A stretch of 64,000 nucleotides of DNA from positions 809,501-873,500 of the forward strand of contig NZ_CP021647.1 of the NCBI RefSeq assembly GCF_002208135.1, in the 5' to 3' direction. Both the position numbers and the translations under genes were made by a program. The notes beneath the pieces were generated by a model. That model was not told where the DNA came from and searched no databases. It saw only the letters and a list, made by a program, of their open reading frames with translations. The DNA comes from Pseudoalteromonas piscicida (lineage in GTDB: Bacteria; Pseudomonadota; Gammaproteobacteria; Enterobacterales; Alteromonadaceae). This document shows, piece by piece, positions 1 through 8,755 of the stretch (its first letter is position 1; each line of letters starts with the position of its first letter).

Positions 1-791
1 AAACCTGGGCAGCTTTCAGCACAGACAGAGTAGACAAATAACTCAACATTCGGTGCGATACCTGTTACTGAGTGAGATACGTGAGTACCGTGGTTAGTAC
101 CTACGTCAATTGGATCTGGATCGTTATTAATAAAATCATAACCACCTAGCACTTTGCCTTGCGGCCAAGCTGGAGTGTCTGATGGGTTACTTGCTGCGGC
201 TTCATACGCTTCAGCTGTGCCGGCTCCGCCAAATGCTTGGTGAGTGTAATCAATACCCGTATCGAGTACTGCTACACGAACTCCTTCACCTGTAACTTCA
301 CCTGTTGAAACTAAAGGCGTTGCTTTTATGTAATCAGCACTGTCAGCCACATTCAATTTATAATCAAATACAGGTAACACTGAATGTACTAAAGGATTGT
401 TCAGTAGTTTGTTAACTTCTGCTTTTTCGCCATTGACGATAATTGCATTGGATAGCTTAGATGTTTTCGCTACAACTTGAAGTGTTGGGCTAGTGCTAGC
501 GATTGCAGCCTCTACACTTTGTTGAGTTTGCTGAATACTTGAAGTTGCATTTTTGAAGCTAATACCGGCGAGATTTTGTTCAGCAACCGAGGGCGTTGTT
601 AATTTAACTAACCATGTTACGACGTTCCGTGTCGATTTCCTTGTCTGTTTATCCTTCAATTCTGGATATTGACTTTTTAGAGATGGCTTATTTTCAAAAT
701 TATATTGGTTGTACGTCGCAGCAGAAACTGTAGAAGAAGACAAAGCGGTAACTACAGCGAGGGTGAGTGCTGACTTGTTTATAGTTGACAT
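1..791 (-). CDS. S8 (subtilisin-like) serine protease, N-terminal part
   Basis: Reading down from an ATG at 791, the frame stays open to the left edge (263 codons), so the gene is cut by the window. Residues 1-25 are a signal peptide ending near SAA. About residues 55-145 look like an I9-type inhibitor propeptide. The catalytic domain begins near 165 with VAVLDTGID, where D177 is the expected catalytic Asp, followed by NHGTHVS with H234 as the catalytic His. The catalytic Ser lies beyond the window. The family is exported as a zymogen and degrades extracellular protein. The spacing between Asp and His is enlarged by an insert of the kind seen in large S8 proteases with a PA domain. The family call is secure; the specificity is unknown. 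Confidence 0.9.
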   Translation of the reverse strand, partial: MSTINKSALTLAVVTALSSSTVSAATYNQYNFENKPSLKSQYPELKDKQTRKSTRNVVTWLVKLTTPSVAEQNLAGISFKNATSSIQQTQQSVEAAIASTSPTLQVVAKTSKLSNAIIVNGEKAEVNKLLNNPLVHSVLPVFDYKLNVADSADYIKATPLVSTGEVTGEGVRVAVLDTGIDYTHQAFGGAGTAEAYEAAASNPSDTPAWPQGKVLGGYDFINNDPDPIDVGTNHGTHVSHSVTGIAPNVELFVYSVCAESCPG

Positions 792-1183
792 CGGATTTCC
801 CCATCATGCTTGTTATGGTTTTTAATTATTTTATTTACATCTTATTTTAGTATTTGAACAAATATAGTCCCTTTTTGGTTGGTATTTCAACTTTTTGTTA
901 TGTAAAAACTGGTTTTTTACGTTTTTATCCTTTTTTTGTTAACAATGGACCGTTTTTGGGGGCTGATGTGGGAAGTATGTCTTTTGTCTATTTTATTCGG
1001 TGGGATGTTACAGAGGTGGTGGAGTCAAAGTGCGACAGCTAGTTGCAGGTTAAGGAATAAAAAGCGATTTGGTAAGTTAATTGAAGGTTTTTATTGCAAA
1101 CATATACACGCTATCCTTTAATAATACTTGAATAAGAATAAGTGCTTAATATAACTAGCATGATATATCACAGGAAAAAAAAG
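792..1183. other. intergenic, no convincing gene
   Basis: This is the divergent spacer between the S8 protease (minus) and the methyltransferase (plus). It is very AT-rich with runs of T and A. Short open frames at 854-1042 and 936-1121 overlap each other, have no good ribosome binding site and show no domain-like composition, so I do not call them. I found no convincing terminator or operator. Promoters for both flanking genes must lie here but none stands out. Confidence 0.5.
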
Positions 1184-2473
1184 ATGGAGCTTAATGGCTT
1201 TAAAGACGGGTGTTTAGCAAGTATTTTTGCGGCAAATAAGGAATCACCTGAATTGACTACTCTGTTTGGTGAGTTCATCACATTTTTTGGTAAATTGAGT
1301 GGGATTGATACTCAGTTTGATATGAATGATTGGAGTAGTGTTCACACTGAATATGGTGTTGCTATTTCTCCTGTTCAGGCCGCAAAATGCTCTCAAGAAC
1401 AGCTGCGCAGTTTGGTTTTTATGCAGGGCGTAAAAGCAGCGATTGAAGACAAACTGCGTGAAGGCTTATCCGAAGTTCGTATTCTATACGCAGGCACCGG
1501 TCCTTACGCTACACTATTGCTTCCATTGTTAGCACTACACCCCAGTCTTCCTATAAAAGCCACCCTAATTGATATACACCCAGAAAATGTCGTAGCGGTG
1601 AAAAAGTTAATTGATACTTTTGATGTCGAGCACTGTATCGAACAGCTGGTTTGTTGCGATGCATTAAAATGGCAAGGTGAAGAAAAATGTAGCTTTGATA
1701 TCGTGATTTCCGAGACGATGACAGCACTACTAAAAAGAGAGCCACAAGTTTGGATCTTCAAACATCTATTTCCCTACCTCAAGGAAGACGGTATTTTGAT
1801 CCCTGAGTCTATCGCATTATCGGCAACATTGAATAGAAAAGGGGAGCAAATACACATTGGAGAGTTTTTTAACTTACAGAAATCTTCGGTACAGAAACTC
1901 AGTGGTGGTGACGACACGCTATTAAGTGGGAAGCTGGTTATCCCAGATAGCTACCAGCCAGGAGATGGCTTTAAGTTGCAAACGGATATCGTCGTTTATG
2001 ATCGCTATGCACTTGGTGAAAATGAATGCAGTCTCAATATTCCGTTTACCATCCCATGTGAAGCAACTAATTTATCAGCTGGCGCTATTGTCAAATATGA
2101 ATACACCAATTATGAATCTCCTGAATTTGTTTTTGACTTTCCAAAACCCCCACGTTTTGTATTAGAAAGTAAGCTTGTGCTGTTAGATGAGGTTGGAAAG
2201 CTAGGTCTGGTTGGAGTAAAAAGTGCTTTTCAGCATTCTCAGCTCATCAAGTATGGTAAGGATGTGGCGATGCCTGAAAATATTTGGTTATGTCAGCAAG
2301 CTTTATGTGATGCTTTCAATGTATCGCTCCAAGATTGGCTATCGAAGCTTTATCAATCAGCTACATTAGAAGTTTTTGAAGCATGGTTGATCGAGCAAGA
2401 ATCGAGATTACAGGATAGCCTTTTTATTAGTGAACTTAACTCGAAACTCCTACTTGAGTATAAAAGCGAATGA
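1184..2473 (+). CDS. class I SAM-dependent methyltransferase, PRMT-like
   Basis: The predicted protein has 429 residues. I start it at the ATG at 1184 because AGGA lies eight bases upstream; in-frame starts at 1142 and 1160 have no such site. About residue 105 carries the SAM motif I variant LYAGTGPYATLLLP, followed by an acidic end of strand 2 (IDIHPEN) and the double-Glu-like loop ISETMTALL, which resembles protein arginine methyltransferases. The C-terminal half is a beta-rich region. Substrate is unknown; arginine methylation is possible but not shown. It stands alone, with decayed gene fragments directly downstream. Confidence 0.7.
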   Translation: MELNGFKDGCLASIFAANKESPELTTLFGEFITFFGKLSGIDTQFDMNDWSSVHTEYGVAISPVQAAKCSQEQLRSLVFMQGVKAAIEDKLREGLSEVRILYAGTGPYATLLLPLLALHPSLPIKATLIDIHPENVVAVKKLIDTFDVEHCIEQLVCCDALKWQGEEKCSFDIVISETMTALLKREPQVWIFKHLFPYLKEDGILIPESIALSATLNRKGEQIHIGEFFNLQKSSVQKLSGGDDTLLSGKLVIPDSYQPGDGFKLQTDIVVYDRYALGENECSLNIPFTIPCEATNLSAGAIVKYEYTNYESPEFVFDFPKPPRFVLESKLVLLDEVGKLGLVGVKSAFQHSQLIKYGKDVAMPENIWLCQQALCDAFNVSLQDWLSKLYQSATLEVFEAWLIEQESRLQDSLFISELNSKLLLEYKSE

Positions 2474-2652
2474 GATGGTCACAGTAGTTCGAGGTGTTTT
2501 TACACAACTTCCAGCTTTGAGCAAAATGGAGAATGCGGATGATAATAAGGAATTTATCTTGAGCAATTCGCTGCTTGCTCATCAGCAGTTATTTTCTGAA
2601 TCCAACATACACTATTTAACAATCCACTCAGATAGTGAAATAGTTGGCTTTT
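2474..2652 (+). pseudogene. GNAT acetyltransferase fragment
   Basis: An open frame starts with the ATG at 2474, overlapping the stop of the methyltransferase, and reads like the N-terminal part of a GNAT acetyltransferase (FILSNSLLAHQQLF, then HYLTIHSDSEIVGFF). The family normally continues with the acetyl-CoA site, but here the resemblance stops near 2650 and the frame closes at 2687. The sequence then switches into a different gene fragment. This looks like a deletion junction rather than a functional small protein. Confidence 0.5.
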
Positions 2653-2760
2653 TTACTTATTACCGACAGATGGTACATTCGGTTTGAAGAAAAGATGATG
2701 GAACAAACTTTTGGAGACGCCTATTTACGCTATCGAGCTAGAGTGCGTCGTTGGCTTTAA
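2650..2760 (+). pseudogene. C-terminal fragment of an ICMT-like methyltransferase
   Basis: In the frame beginning near 2650 the last 37 codons read LLITDRWYIRFEEK, then FGDAYLRYRARVRRWL and a stop at 2758-2760. This matches the conserved C-terminus of isoprenylcysteine carboxyl methyltransferase-like membrane proteins (EE, then FG..Y..Y...V.RW). The preceding membrane segments are missing and the sequence is joined out of frame to a GNAT fragment. I read it as the remnant of a deletion that fused two former genes. Confidence 0.55.
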
Positions 2761-2784
2761 ACTTCCAGCATAAATGAGGATAAA

Positions 2785-2946
2785 ATGGTGCAAGATATTG
2801 ATTATTCAAAATCCCTACAAACAATCGTTGGTAAGGTGGTTAGAGTGTACCAATCTGGAGATATGCTTACCCAAGATCATCAACCTCAGCGACTCAATAT
2901 TGAGTTAAACGACGCGCAACAGGTAGTGCGCATGTGGTGGGGATAG
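2785..2946 (+). CDS. I78-family-like peptidase inhibitor, short
   Basis: This is a 53-codon frame with a good ribosome binding site (GAGGA four to five bases before the ATG). The pattern IVGK, VVRVYQSGDMLTQDH, then PQRLNIELND and a final WWG follows the I78 peptidase inhibitor family, whose members carry a V-R-x-x-x-x-G-D-x-x-T motif, an R-L-N motif and usually end in Cys-Gly. Here the terminal Cys is replaced by Trp, and there is no signal peptide, so it would be cytoplasmic or a trimmed copy. It sits just after gene debris, so it may be intact but newly truncated at its N-terminus. Confidence 0.5.
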   Translation: MVQDIDYSKSLQTIVGKVVRVYQSGDMLTQDHQPQRLNIELNDAQQVVRMWWG

Positions 2947-3013
2947 CCCTAATTTGTATATTGATTGATGAAGATGGTGTATTGCGTCCAATAAAATGAC
3001 TAAAGGTATTAAG

Positions 3014-3298
3014 ATGCATATTGGCCTAGTTAAGGTATTTTTTGTTTTATCCATGTTCACGAGCCTAGCTGTCTATGCCGTAAGCTACGATGAAATAACG
3101 GATATTGATGTGCTAGCAGCGCACTTTGATGAGCCTACTTTTGAACAACACTTCTTAGAAGAAGGCATGGAGTTCATTTGGTTTTACTTTAAGGATATTG
3201 ACCACTCTTTTTTGATTAATACTGAGACGGGAGAGGTCTGCCATCATTTTAAAGGCAAAAAGAGAGAGTCTTGTTTTCCGGCAAGTTATTTTGAGTAA
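3014..3298 (+). CDS. small secreted protein, uncharacterised
   Basis: The product has 94 residues. The ATG at 3014 is preferred to 2996 because AAGG precedes it and the protein then begins directly with a signal peptide (residues about 1-23, hydrophobic core VFFVLSMFTSLAVYAV). The mature part is acidic and aromatic (FIWFYF) with two cysteines, C76 and C86, that could form one disulfide. I do not recognise the family. It lies 20 bases upstream of the DUF1289 gene and may be co-transcribed with it. Confidence 0.65.
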   Translation: MHIGLVKVFFVLSMFTSLAVYAVSYDEITDIDVLAAHFDEPTFEQHFLEEGMEFIWFYFKDIDHSFLINTETGEVCHHFKGKKRESCFPASYFE

Positions 3299-3318
3299 AT
3301 CTATTTAAAGGAGCTGCG

Positions 3319-3522
3319 ATGTCACACTCAAGTTGTAATTTAGTCCAATCCCCTTGCATCAGAAAGTGTTGTTTGGATGATAAAGATGTGTGCTTAGGTT
3401 GCTTTAGAACGTTGAATGAAATCACCAGTTGGACAAGTTACAGCGAAGATGAAAAGCTCAAAGTCTTGGCATACTGTACGAGGCGCAAACAGCAACATGC
3501 TCAGAAATATCAAGGAAATTAA
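3319..3522 (+). CDS. DUF1289 family protein
   Basis: The product has 67 residues, with AAAGGAG seven bases upstream of the ATG. It has the family signature SPCIRKCCLDDKDVC.GC.RTL.EI..W, with four to five closely spaced cysteines suggesting a bound metal or iron-sulfur centre, followed by a short basic helix. DUF1289 proteins are common in proteobacteria and their role is not established. The stop codon is immediately followed by the ATG of the GST gene, so the two are translationally linked. Confidence 0.85.
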   Translation: MSHSSCNLVQSPCIRKCCLDDKDVCLGCFRTLNEITSWTSYSEDEKLKVLAYCTRRKQQHAQKYQGN

Positions 3523-4107
3523 ATGAAATTGGTGATTGGGACCGAATCAACTTGGTCATTAAGAGCGCTATTATGTGCGTCTATCTTAGATATTGAGTTA
3601 GATATTGAACTTATCGATTTGACCTCTTGTGTTGACAAAGCAAATTTGGCCAATGTATCGCCGACTAAACAAGTACCAGCTTTGCTCGTGGAAGGTCATG
3701 TCATTGCTGACTCACTCGCGATTGCAGAGTTCTTCAACGACCTTAGTGAAGGCGGTTTGCTACCACAAGACCCTTATGAGCGTGCACAGGCACGTAGTCT
3801 TGTCGCTGAGATGCACGCTGGCTTCACTGCGCTACGCTGTGAATTACCTTTTTCTTTCACGCCAAATACGTCAATAAATTTGTCGGATGCGGCAAAGTGC
3901 GAGCTAAAAAGGGTAGAAACTCTTTTTGCTGCGGCTCACTCCCCATTTATGTTTGCAAAGCCAACTATGGTCGATGCATTTTATGCTGTGCTTGCTTATC
4001 GTTTATTTAGCTACGGTATTCAATTGGCGCAACCCGCAACGGAATATCAGAATGGATTAGTTGCATGGCTTGAAGCTCGTAACGTATTGCACTTAGTGCA
4101 TTCGTAG
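3523..4107 (+). CDS. glutathione S-transferase family protein
   Basis: The protein has 194 residues. The N-terminal thioredoxin-like domain (about 1-80) contains the cis-proline region KQVPALLV and the glutathione gamma-glutamyl contact EDS-like segment ADSLAIAEFF; the rest is the all-helical C-terminal domain. The family conjugates glutathione or isomerises small electrophiles in the cytoplasm. The active-site Ser is plausibly near residues 9-12 (STWS). The gene directly abuts the DUF1289 stop codon. The substrate cannot be told from sequence; maleylacetoacetate isomerase-like GSTs share this SxWS start. Confidence 0.85.
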   Translation: MKLVIGTESTWSLRALLCASILDIELDIELIDLTSCVDKANLANVSPTKQVPALLVEGHVIADSLAIAEFFNDLSEGGLLPQDPYERAQARSLVAEMHAGFTALRCELPFSFTPNTSINLSDAAKCELKRVETLFAAAHSPFMFAKPTMVDAFYAVLAYRLFSYGIQLAQPATEYQNGLVAWLEARNVLHLVHS

Positions 4108-4243
4108 TTTAAGAGTCGATGTGAAAGTAAAATATGAGCCTTGAATACTGTAGTGATGTTCCCATTAAAAAAGCATGGAATTTCGCTCTACGATTATCAG
4201 CAAATACAAATGTACCACTTCCGACACAGTTATTAAGTTTTTA

Positions 4244-4261
4244 GTGTCTCGATTTCGACAC
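4244..4261. promoter_or_regulatory. palindrome upstream of the adaptor/ABC/TCS operon
   Basis: GTGTC and GACAC form an inverted repeat with an 8-base spacer; a further GACAC half-site lies at 4223-4227. It sits about 115-130 bases before the adaptor start, a usual position for an upstream activator site of an NtrC-type regulator, and such a regulator is encoded four genes downstream. I did not find a clear -24/-12 (GG/GC) promoter, so the link is inference. Confidence 0.35.
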
Positions 4262-4373
4262 ATATTTTATCGAATACGAACTCAATTGTATTGTATTGTA
4301 TTGATTTTTAAATGAAAAACATTTAGCCTGAAATTTGATTCATCATCTGTATTCTCAAAGTGGAGTACAGAGT

Positions 4374-5624
4374 ATGGATATAAAACTGGCGAAACCAAAG
4401 CGCATGCCGCTTAAGAAGCTCGCATTGCTTGTTATTGTGCTATTTGTGGTCGGTTTGGTACTTTTTGCCAAAGCATATACCCAAAGTGCATCAAACGTGG
4501 TTTTCCAAGAAGAGTTAATCATTGCTAAAGTCCAACAGGGCGAGTTTGAACTCAGTGTTAAGGGACTTGGTAGTCTTGCATTGGAAAAACGCCATTTGGT
4601 TACCAGTAGTAGTGGTGGGAAAGTCGTTGAAGTGTTGGTTAAACCGGGTGAAATGGTCACTCAAGGTACGCTACTTGCTCGGCTTGAAAACCCATCACTG
4701 CGCGAAGCGCTCATTCAAAAACATAGCCAACTTACCAAAATTTCAGCGCAACATGAGGCCGAACTTGCAGAATTAAAGGCAAAAGTGCAAGAGGCCCACA
4801 CCGCATATCATGATGCTTTGCTGGCTTATAAAGCCGACAAAATTCAGTGGCAGGCGCAAAAAACCTTAATAGAAAAGGGCAATAGCACTATCTCTATGCT
4901 TGACCATCAACGCAGCGAGTTTGCAATGCAGCGTAGTCAAAAGCAAGTGGAGTTACAGCAAGCGAGGGTTGCCACTCAGCAAGAAGTGCAACAGGCTAAA
5001 GCCAAAGCGCAGCTGGCTGAGCAAGCAAGTCTACGTTCCGAAATAAAGCTACTTGAAGAGAATATCGCAGCGCTTGATGTGCGCTCGCCAATCACTGGAC
5101 AAATTCAGGATGTGTTGATTGAAGTAGGCATGCAATTGTCTAATACCAGCTCGGTTGCAGAGGTGGCAGATCCACGTTTGCTGGTTGCTAAGATAAACAT
5201 CGCGGAACTAGATGCGCCCCATGTACAAGTGGGGCAGTCGGCTATAATCGATACTTACACCTCGCGTTTTAACGCCATCGTAAAACGCGTTTCCCCAAAA
5301 GTTACCAACAGCCAAGTTGAAGTGGAGCTGAGCATTGAAGGTACTTTGCCAAGAGAAGCCAGAGATAAACTCAACATTGAAGGGGTTATTGTAACGAGCT
5401 ATAAGGCCGAGGCGATATTCGTCGCAATGCCAGCCAATGCTGTTGCAAATAATCAAGCTAGCGTGTTTGTTGTTGATGAACACCTCGCCACGAAAAAAAC
5501 GGTTAAGTTTGGTCAGCGTTCGGTAAACTACATCGAAGTGCTTGAAGGACTTAATAAAAATCAAACTATCATTATTTCCGATATGGAAAAGTATACTCAA
5601 GATAGCCAAGTGCTAGTGCGTTAA
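4374..5624 (+). CDS. HlyD/RND-type periplasmic adaptor subunit
   Basis: The protein has 416 residues. I start it at 4374, eight bases after GGAG, rather than at the upstream TTG at 4335. Residues about 10-32 are a single membrane anchor. A lipoyl-like half (VVEVLVKPGEMVTQGTLLARLENP) precedes a long coiled coil (about 110-235), then the second lipoyl half (LDVRSPITGQIQDVLIEVG) and beta-barrel domains. This is the adaptor that links an inner-membrane ABC transporter to an outer-membrane channel. The ATPase and permease follow directly, and the layout is MacA-like. No TolC-type gene is nearby, so a shared channel is expected. Confidence 0.88.
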   Translation: MDIKLAKPKRMPLKKLALLVIVLFVVGLVLFAKAYTQSASNVVFQEELIIAKVQQGEFELSVKGLGSLALEKRHLVTSSSGGKVVEVLVKPGEMVTQGTLLARLENPSLREALIQKHSQLTKISAQHEAELAELKAKVQEAHTAYHDALLAYKADKIQWQAQKTLIEKGNSTISMLDHQRSEFAMQRSQKQVELQQARVATQQEVQQAKAKAQLAEQASLRSEIKLLEENIAALDVRSPITGQIQDVLIEVGMQLSNTSSVAEVADPRLLVAKINIAELDAPHVQVGQSAIIDTYTSRFNAIVKRVSPKVTNSQVEVELSIEGTLPREARDKLNIEGVIVTSYKAEAIFVAMPANAVANNQASVFVVDEHLATKKTVKFGQRSVNYIEVLEGLNKNQTIIISDMEKYTQDSQVLVR

Positions 5625-5636
5625 CAGGACATCATT

Positions 5637-6353
5637 ATGAACTCAGTCATTCAACTTAATAATATCGAAAAGCGGTTTCAGACGGACGAAATTGCAACTC
5701 AAGCGCTAGACGGCATTAATCTCGTAGTAGAGCCCGGCGAGTTTGTGGCTATCACGGGACCGTCAGGGTGCGGCAAATCAACGTTACTGTCAATTTTGGG
5801 CTTGATTGATGAACCAAGTAACGGTGAGTACTTTATCAGTGGTAACCAAGCATTTAATTTAAGCTCGGACGAGCGTGCTCACATTCGTGCTAATCATATT
5901 GGTTTTATTTTTCAGGCCTTTAATCTTATCAGTGATTTAAACGTGCTCGAAAATGTCATGTTACCGCTGACTTATATCGGCGGCATTAGCCAAAAAGAAA
6001 TGGAGCAAAAAGCCAAAGACGCGCTGGCGATGGTGGGATTAGAAAACCGCATCAATCATTTTCCTTCTCAGCTTTCAGGCGGTCAGCAGCAGCGCGCTGC
6101 AGTTGCAAGAGCCTTGATTAACTCCCCAGACCTCATCCTCGCCGATGAGCCGACCGGTAACTTGGACTCACATAATGCGCAGCAAGTGCTTGGGCTGTTA
6201 AGCGAGCTTCATGCTGCTGGCAAAACGATTTGTATGGTAACGCATGATATCGAATCTACGACTTACGCTAGCCGTGTTATCTCTATGCTAGATGGCACAA
6301 TTTTAAGAGACAAAAAGCAGCTTGAGCACGCAAGTAAAGTCGTAGGAGCTTAG
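5637..6353 (+). CDS. ABC transporter ATP-binding protein, MacB/LolD type
   Basis: The protein has 238 residues with Walker A GPSGCGKST, Q-loop FQAFNLI, signature LSGGQQQR, Walker B LILADEPTGNLDS and switch His MVTHD. The sequence class is that of ATPases serving MacB/FtsX-type permeases, which work as mechanotransmitters rather than through a classical pore. It lies 12 bases after the adaptor and one base before the permease, so the three genes form one export unit. The transported compound is unknown; antimicrobial peptides or lipophilic compounds are typical for the class. Confidence 0.92.
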   Translation: MNSVIQLNNIEKRFQTDEIATQALDGINLVVEPGEFVAITGPSGCGKSTLLSILGLIDEPSNGEYFISGNQAFNLSSDERAHIRANHIGFIFQAFNLISDLNVLENVMLPLTYIGGISQKEMEQKAKDALAMVGLENRINHFPSQLSGGQQQRAAVARALINSPDLILADEPTGNLDSHNAQQVLGLLSELHAAGKTICMVTHDIESTTYASRVISMLDGTILRDKKQLEHASKVVGA

Positions 6354-6354
6354 T

Positions 6355-8751
6355 ATGGGATTACTTCTAGACTTTCGTTACGCACTGAGAAACATCGCCA
6401 AATCAATGCGGTTTACGTTATTGATGATGTTTATCATGGTTGGCAGTTTGACCATATCTTTGATTGGTTTTAACTATATTTATACGGTGGCATTTTCACA
6501 TAGCCAAGTGGGTAGTGACAGCCCAGAAATCAGGATCTTTAAGGTTCGTAACCCTATCAGCATGCAAAATCGGTTTGAATACAGCATGCTGCCACAACTA
6601 CAAGAACTTGATGAAGTTAAACAACTTGAGGAGTGGCTTTATATTGCGCCAGCGAGTGTTTGGGTAAGTGACGCTGAACGAGGCAATCATTATCGAGGCT
6701 CCTATGTTGATGAACGCTTTTTTCAGTTTCTGGACATTAAACCTGCTCTTGGGCGATTTTATACTGCTGAGGACTTTGTGGGAGCAGCTCAAAATGTGGT
6801 CGTGATTTCAGACTATCTCTGGTTGCACCTATTTCAAGGTCGCAAAGACGTCATAGGGCGCACAATGGTCGTTGACCAAAAGCCTTACGAGATAATCGGT
6901 GTGATGCCCAAACACAATAACTTCCCGATATTTTCTAAACTTTGGCTGCCACTTAAAGGCAATAACACAGCACCTGCTGATACCATCGATATTATTTATA
7001 AGATGCCAAATGAGACGGTTGAGGCAAAGCTTGAGCAGCGTTTAAGTCTATTCTTCACTGACTATGCAAAGCAACGAGTTAGCCAGTCAGCACTTGAGGT
7101 AGATAAAACCGTTCGTGTTGAATCTATGACCTTGGTGGAATACAACACCGACGGTGAAGCGGTATTTATATTTACCCTGTTTATGGCTGGTATCGTACTT
7201 ATTTTGCTTATTTCCTCAATTAACATTGGCAACTTACTTTTTGCCAAAATCATCGAGAGACAAAAAGAATCGGCTATTCGCGCCGCGATCGGCGCGAAAA
7301 AGTTAAGGGTGGTTCAGCAGCATGCTTGCGAGGGCTTGGTTTACTGCGTTAGCAGTTGGGTCGTGGCGCTACTGCTCACGGATCTTGGTTTGCGAGCGCT
7401 GAATTTTTTTATGAATATGATGTTTGGTGGCAAAATGCCGTACTGGTGGTATTGGCAGCTAAATACAATCACCATTTTGGTGTCACTATTGCTGATAAAC
7501 TTGGTATTTGCTATTGCTGTGCTGTTACCTGCGGTGAAAACAGCTAACTTTAACATCAATGATGTATTGCGAGACGGCACACGCGGCGCAACCGGAAAAC
7601 AAGCGGGATTGATGTCAAAACGCCTACTGTCTTTGCAGGTGACCTTAGTGAGCTTTATGCTGATGGCGTCGAGCACCATAGGCTATGTGATGTATTCTAT
7701 GGCGGGAAATATTGACGGCGAGACCCTCAAAGGGGTGTACTCAACTGAGCTGCAATTTCAAACTGAAAGCGAGTTTTCGAGTGATAAAGCGGTCGCAATG
7801 GCAAACGCATTGGTCGTGGGAATGACATTGGATCCGGCCTTCAAAGAAGGGCGCGTGTATCAACGTGAGATGGAGCTTGATGTGCTAACAAGCGAGGGCG
7901 AAGTTTATACCGATAAAATCATAAATATTGAAACGGTGTCTCATCTTTTTAAACGCGAACTGCAAAGCGGTCGGAACTTCACGGCACAAGACAACACAGA
8001 AGCGGCGCCCGTAGTGATCATTAGCCAGTCTCTCGCACACGCTTTGTTTGGCAGTGAAGATGTATTAGGGCGCTCACTGATGTTACGTGATGCAAAATGG
8101 CCAAGCGCTAAAATAGTTGGTATTGCAGTGGATGAAATGAGCGTTGTCGCCAGTGATCGTCGTCATGAGGTTTATTTTAGTTTTCGTCAATATGCGCCAA
8201 AGAAAAACGCAATGACGGTTAAATTCATTACCGAGCTGCCGCCAAGCCAAAGTTACGAAGCCTTCTATCGTGTTTTAGGTAGGCTCTCAAGCAGGCTCGA
8301 AACCAGCTATATTTTTGATCACTACGACAACCACCGTTCCATGATGGGAGCTTTCACCAGCATCATTTACGTATTTTTGATAGTGGGTGGATTTGCCTTG
8401 ACGCTTTCTTTAATTGGTATTTATGCCATGGGCTTGAGTAATATCAATAAGTCTAGCTATGAAATAGGCATTCGCCGTGCGCTTGGCTCCAAAGATCGCC
8501 AGATCATGTTGTTATTTATCAAGAAAAATCTAACCCATACGGTTACGGGGCTGACTATTTCTGCATTCATTTTCTATATCTTGTGTTATCTTGCTGTAGA
8601 CTTTTTCCGCGGTATTGTGCCGTTTAGTGTTATGTTTGGTGCGGGTAGTATCACTTTACTACTGGTATTTGCTGCGGTATGCCTTGCGCTATATATCCCA
8701 GTGAAACGCAGCATAAAAGTCCAACCTGCGGTTAGCTTAAGAATGGAATAA
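6355..8751 (+). CDS. FtsX/MacB-like ABC permease with two FtsX domains
   Basis: The protein has 798 residues. An N-terminal TM (about 20-42) is followed by a large periplasmic MacB_PCD-type domain (about 45-255), three TMs (about 275-400), a second TM at about 425, another periplasmic domain and three final TMs (about 670-795). Conserved permease stretches are ESAIRAAIGAKKLR and YEIGIRRALGSKDRQ, the coupling segments that contact the ATPase. Thus it is a two-unit ABC3 permease in one chain, longer than MacB, which has four TMs. It follows the ATPase by one base. Confidence 0.9.
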   Translation: MGLLLDFRYALRNIAKSMRFTLLMMFIMVGSLTISLIGFNYIYTVAFSHSQVGSDSPEIRIFKVRNPISMQNRFEYSMLPQLQELDEVKQLEEWLYIAPASVWVSDAERGNHYRGSYVDERFFQFLDIKPALGRFYTAEDFVGAAQNVVVISDYLWLHLFQGRKDVIGRTMVVDQKPYEIIGVMPKHNNFPIFSKLWLPLKGNNTAPADTIDIIYKMPNETVEAKLEQRLSLFFTDYAKQRVSQSALEVDKTVRVESMTLVEYNTDGEAVFIFTLFMAGIVLILLISSINIGNLLFAKIIERQKESAIRAAIGAKKLRVVQQHACEGLVYCVSSWVVALLLTDLGLRALNFFMNMMFGGKMPYWWYWQLNTITILVSLLLINLVFAIAVLLPAVKTANFNINDVLRDGTRGATGKQAGLMSKRLLSLQVTLVSFMLMASSTIGYVMYSMAGNIDGETLKGVYSTELQFQTESEFSSDKAVAMANALVVGMTLDPAFKEGRVYQREMELDVLTSEGEVYTDKIINIETVSHLFKRELQSGRNFTAQDNTEAAPVVIISQSLAHALFGSEDVLGRSLMLRDAKWPSAKIVGIAVDEMSVVASDRRHEVYFSFRQYAPKKNAMTVKFITELPPSQSYEAFYRVLGRLSSRLETSYIFDHYDNHRSMMGAFTSIIYVFLIVGGFALTLSLIGIYAMGLSNINKSSYEIGIRRALGSKDRQIMLLFIKKNLTHTVTGLTISAFIFYILCYLAVDFFRGIVPFSVMFGAGSITLLLVFAAVCLALYIPVKRSIKVQPAVSLRME

Positions 8752-8755
8752 GAAT

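Noticed and set aside
854..1121. Short plus-strand open frames
   Set aside because: They overlap each other, are T-rich with no ribosome binding site, and show no protein-like pattern.
4285..4320. TATTG tandem repeat and AAATG-AAAAA-CATTT palindrome
   Set aside because: A similar palindrome occurs near 63440, but the two sites flank unrelated genes; probably chance in AT-rich DNA.
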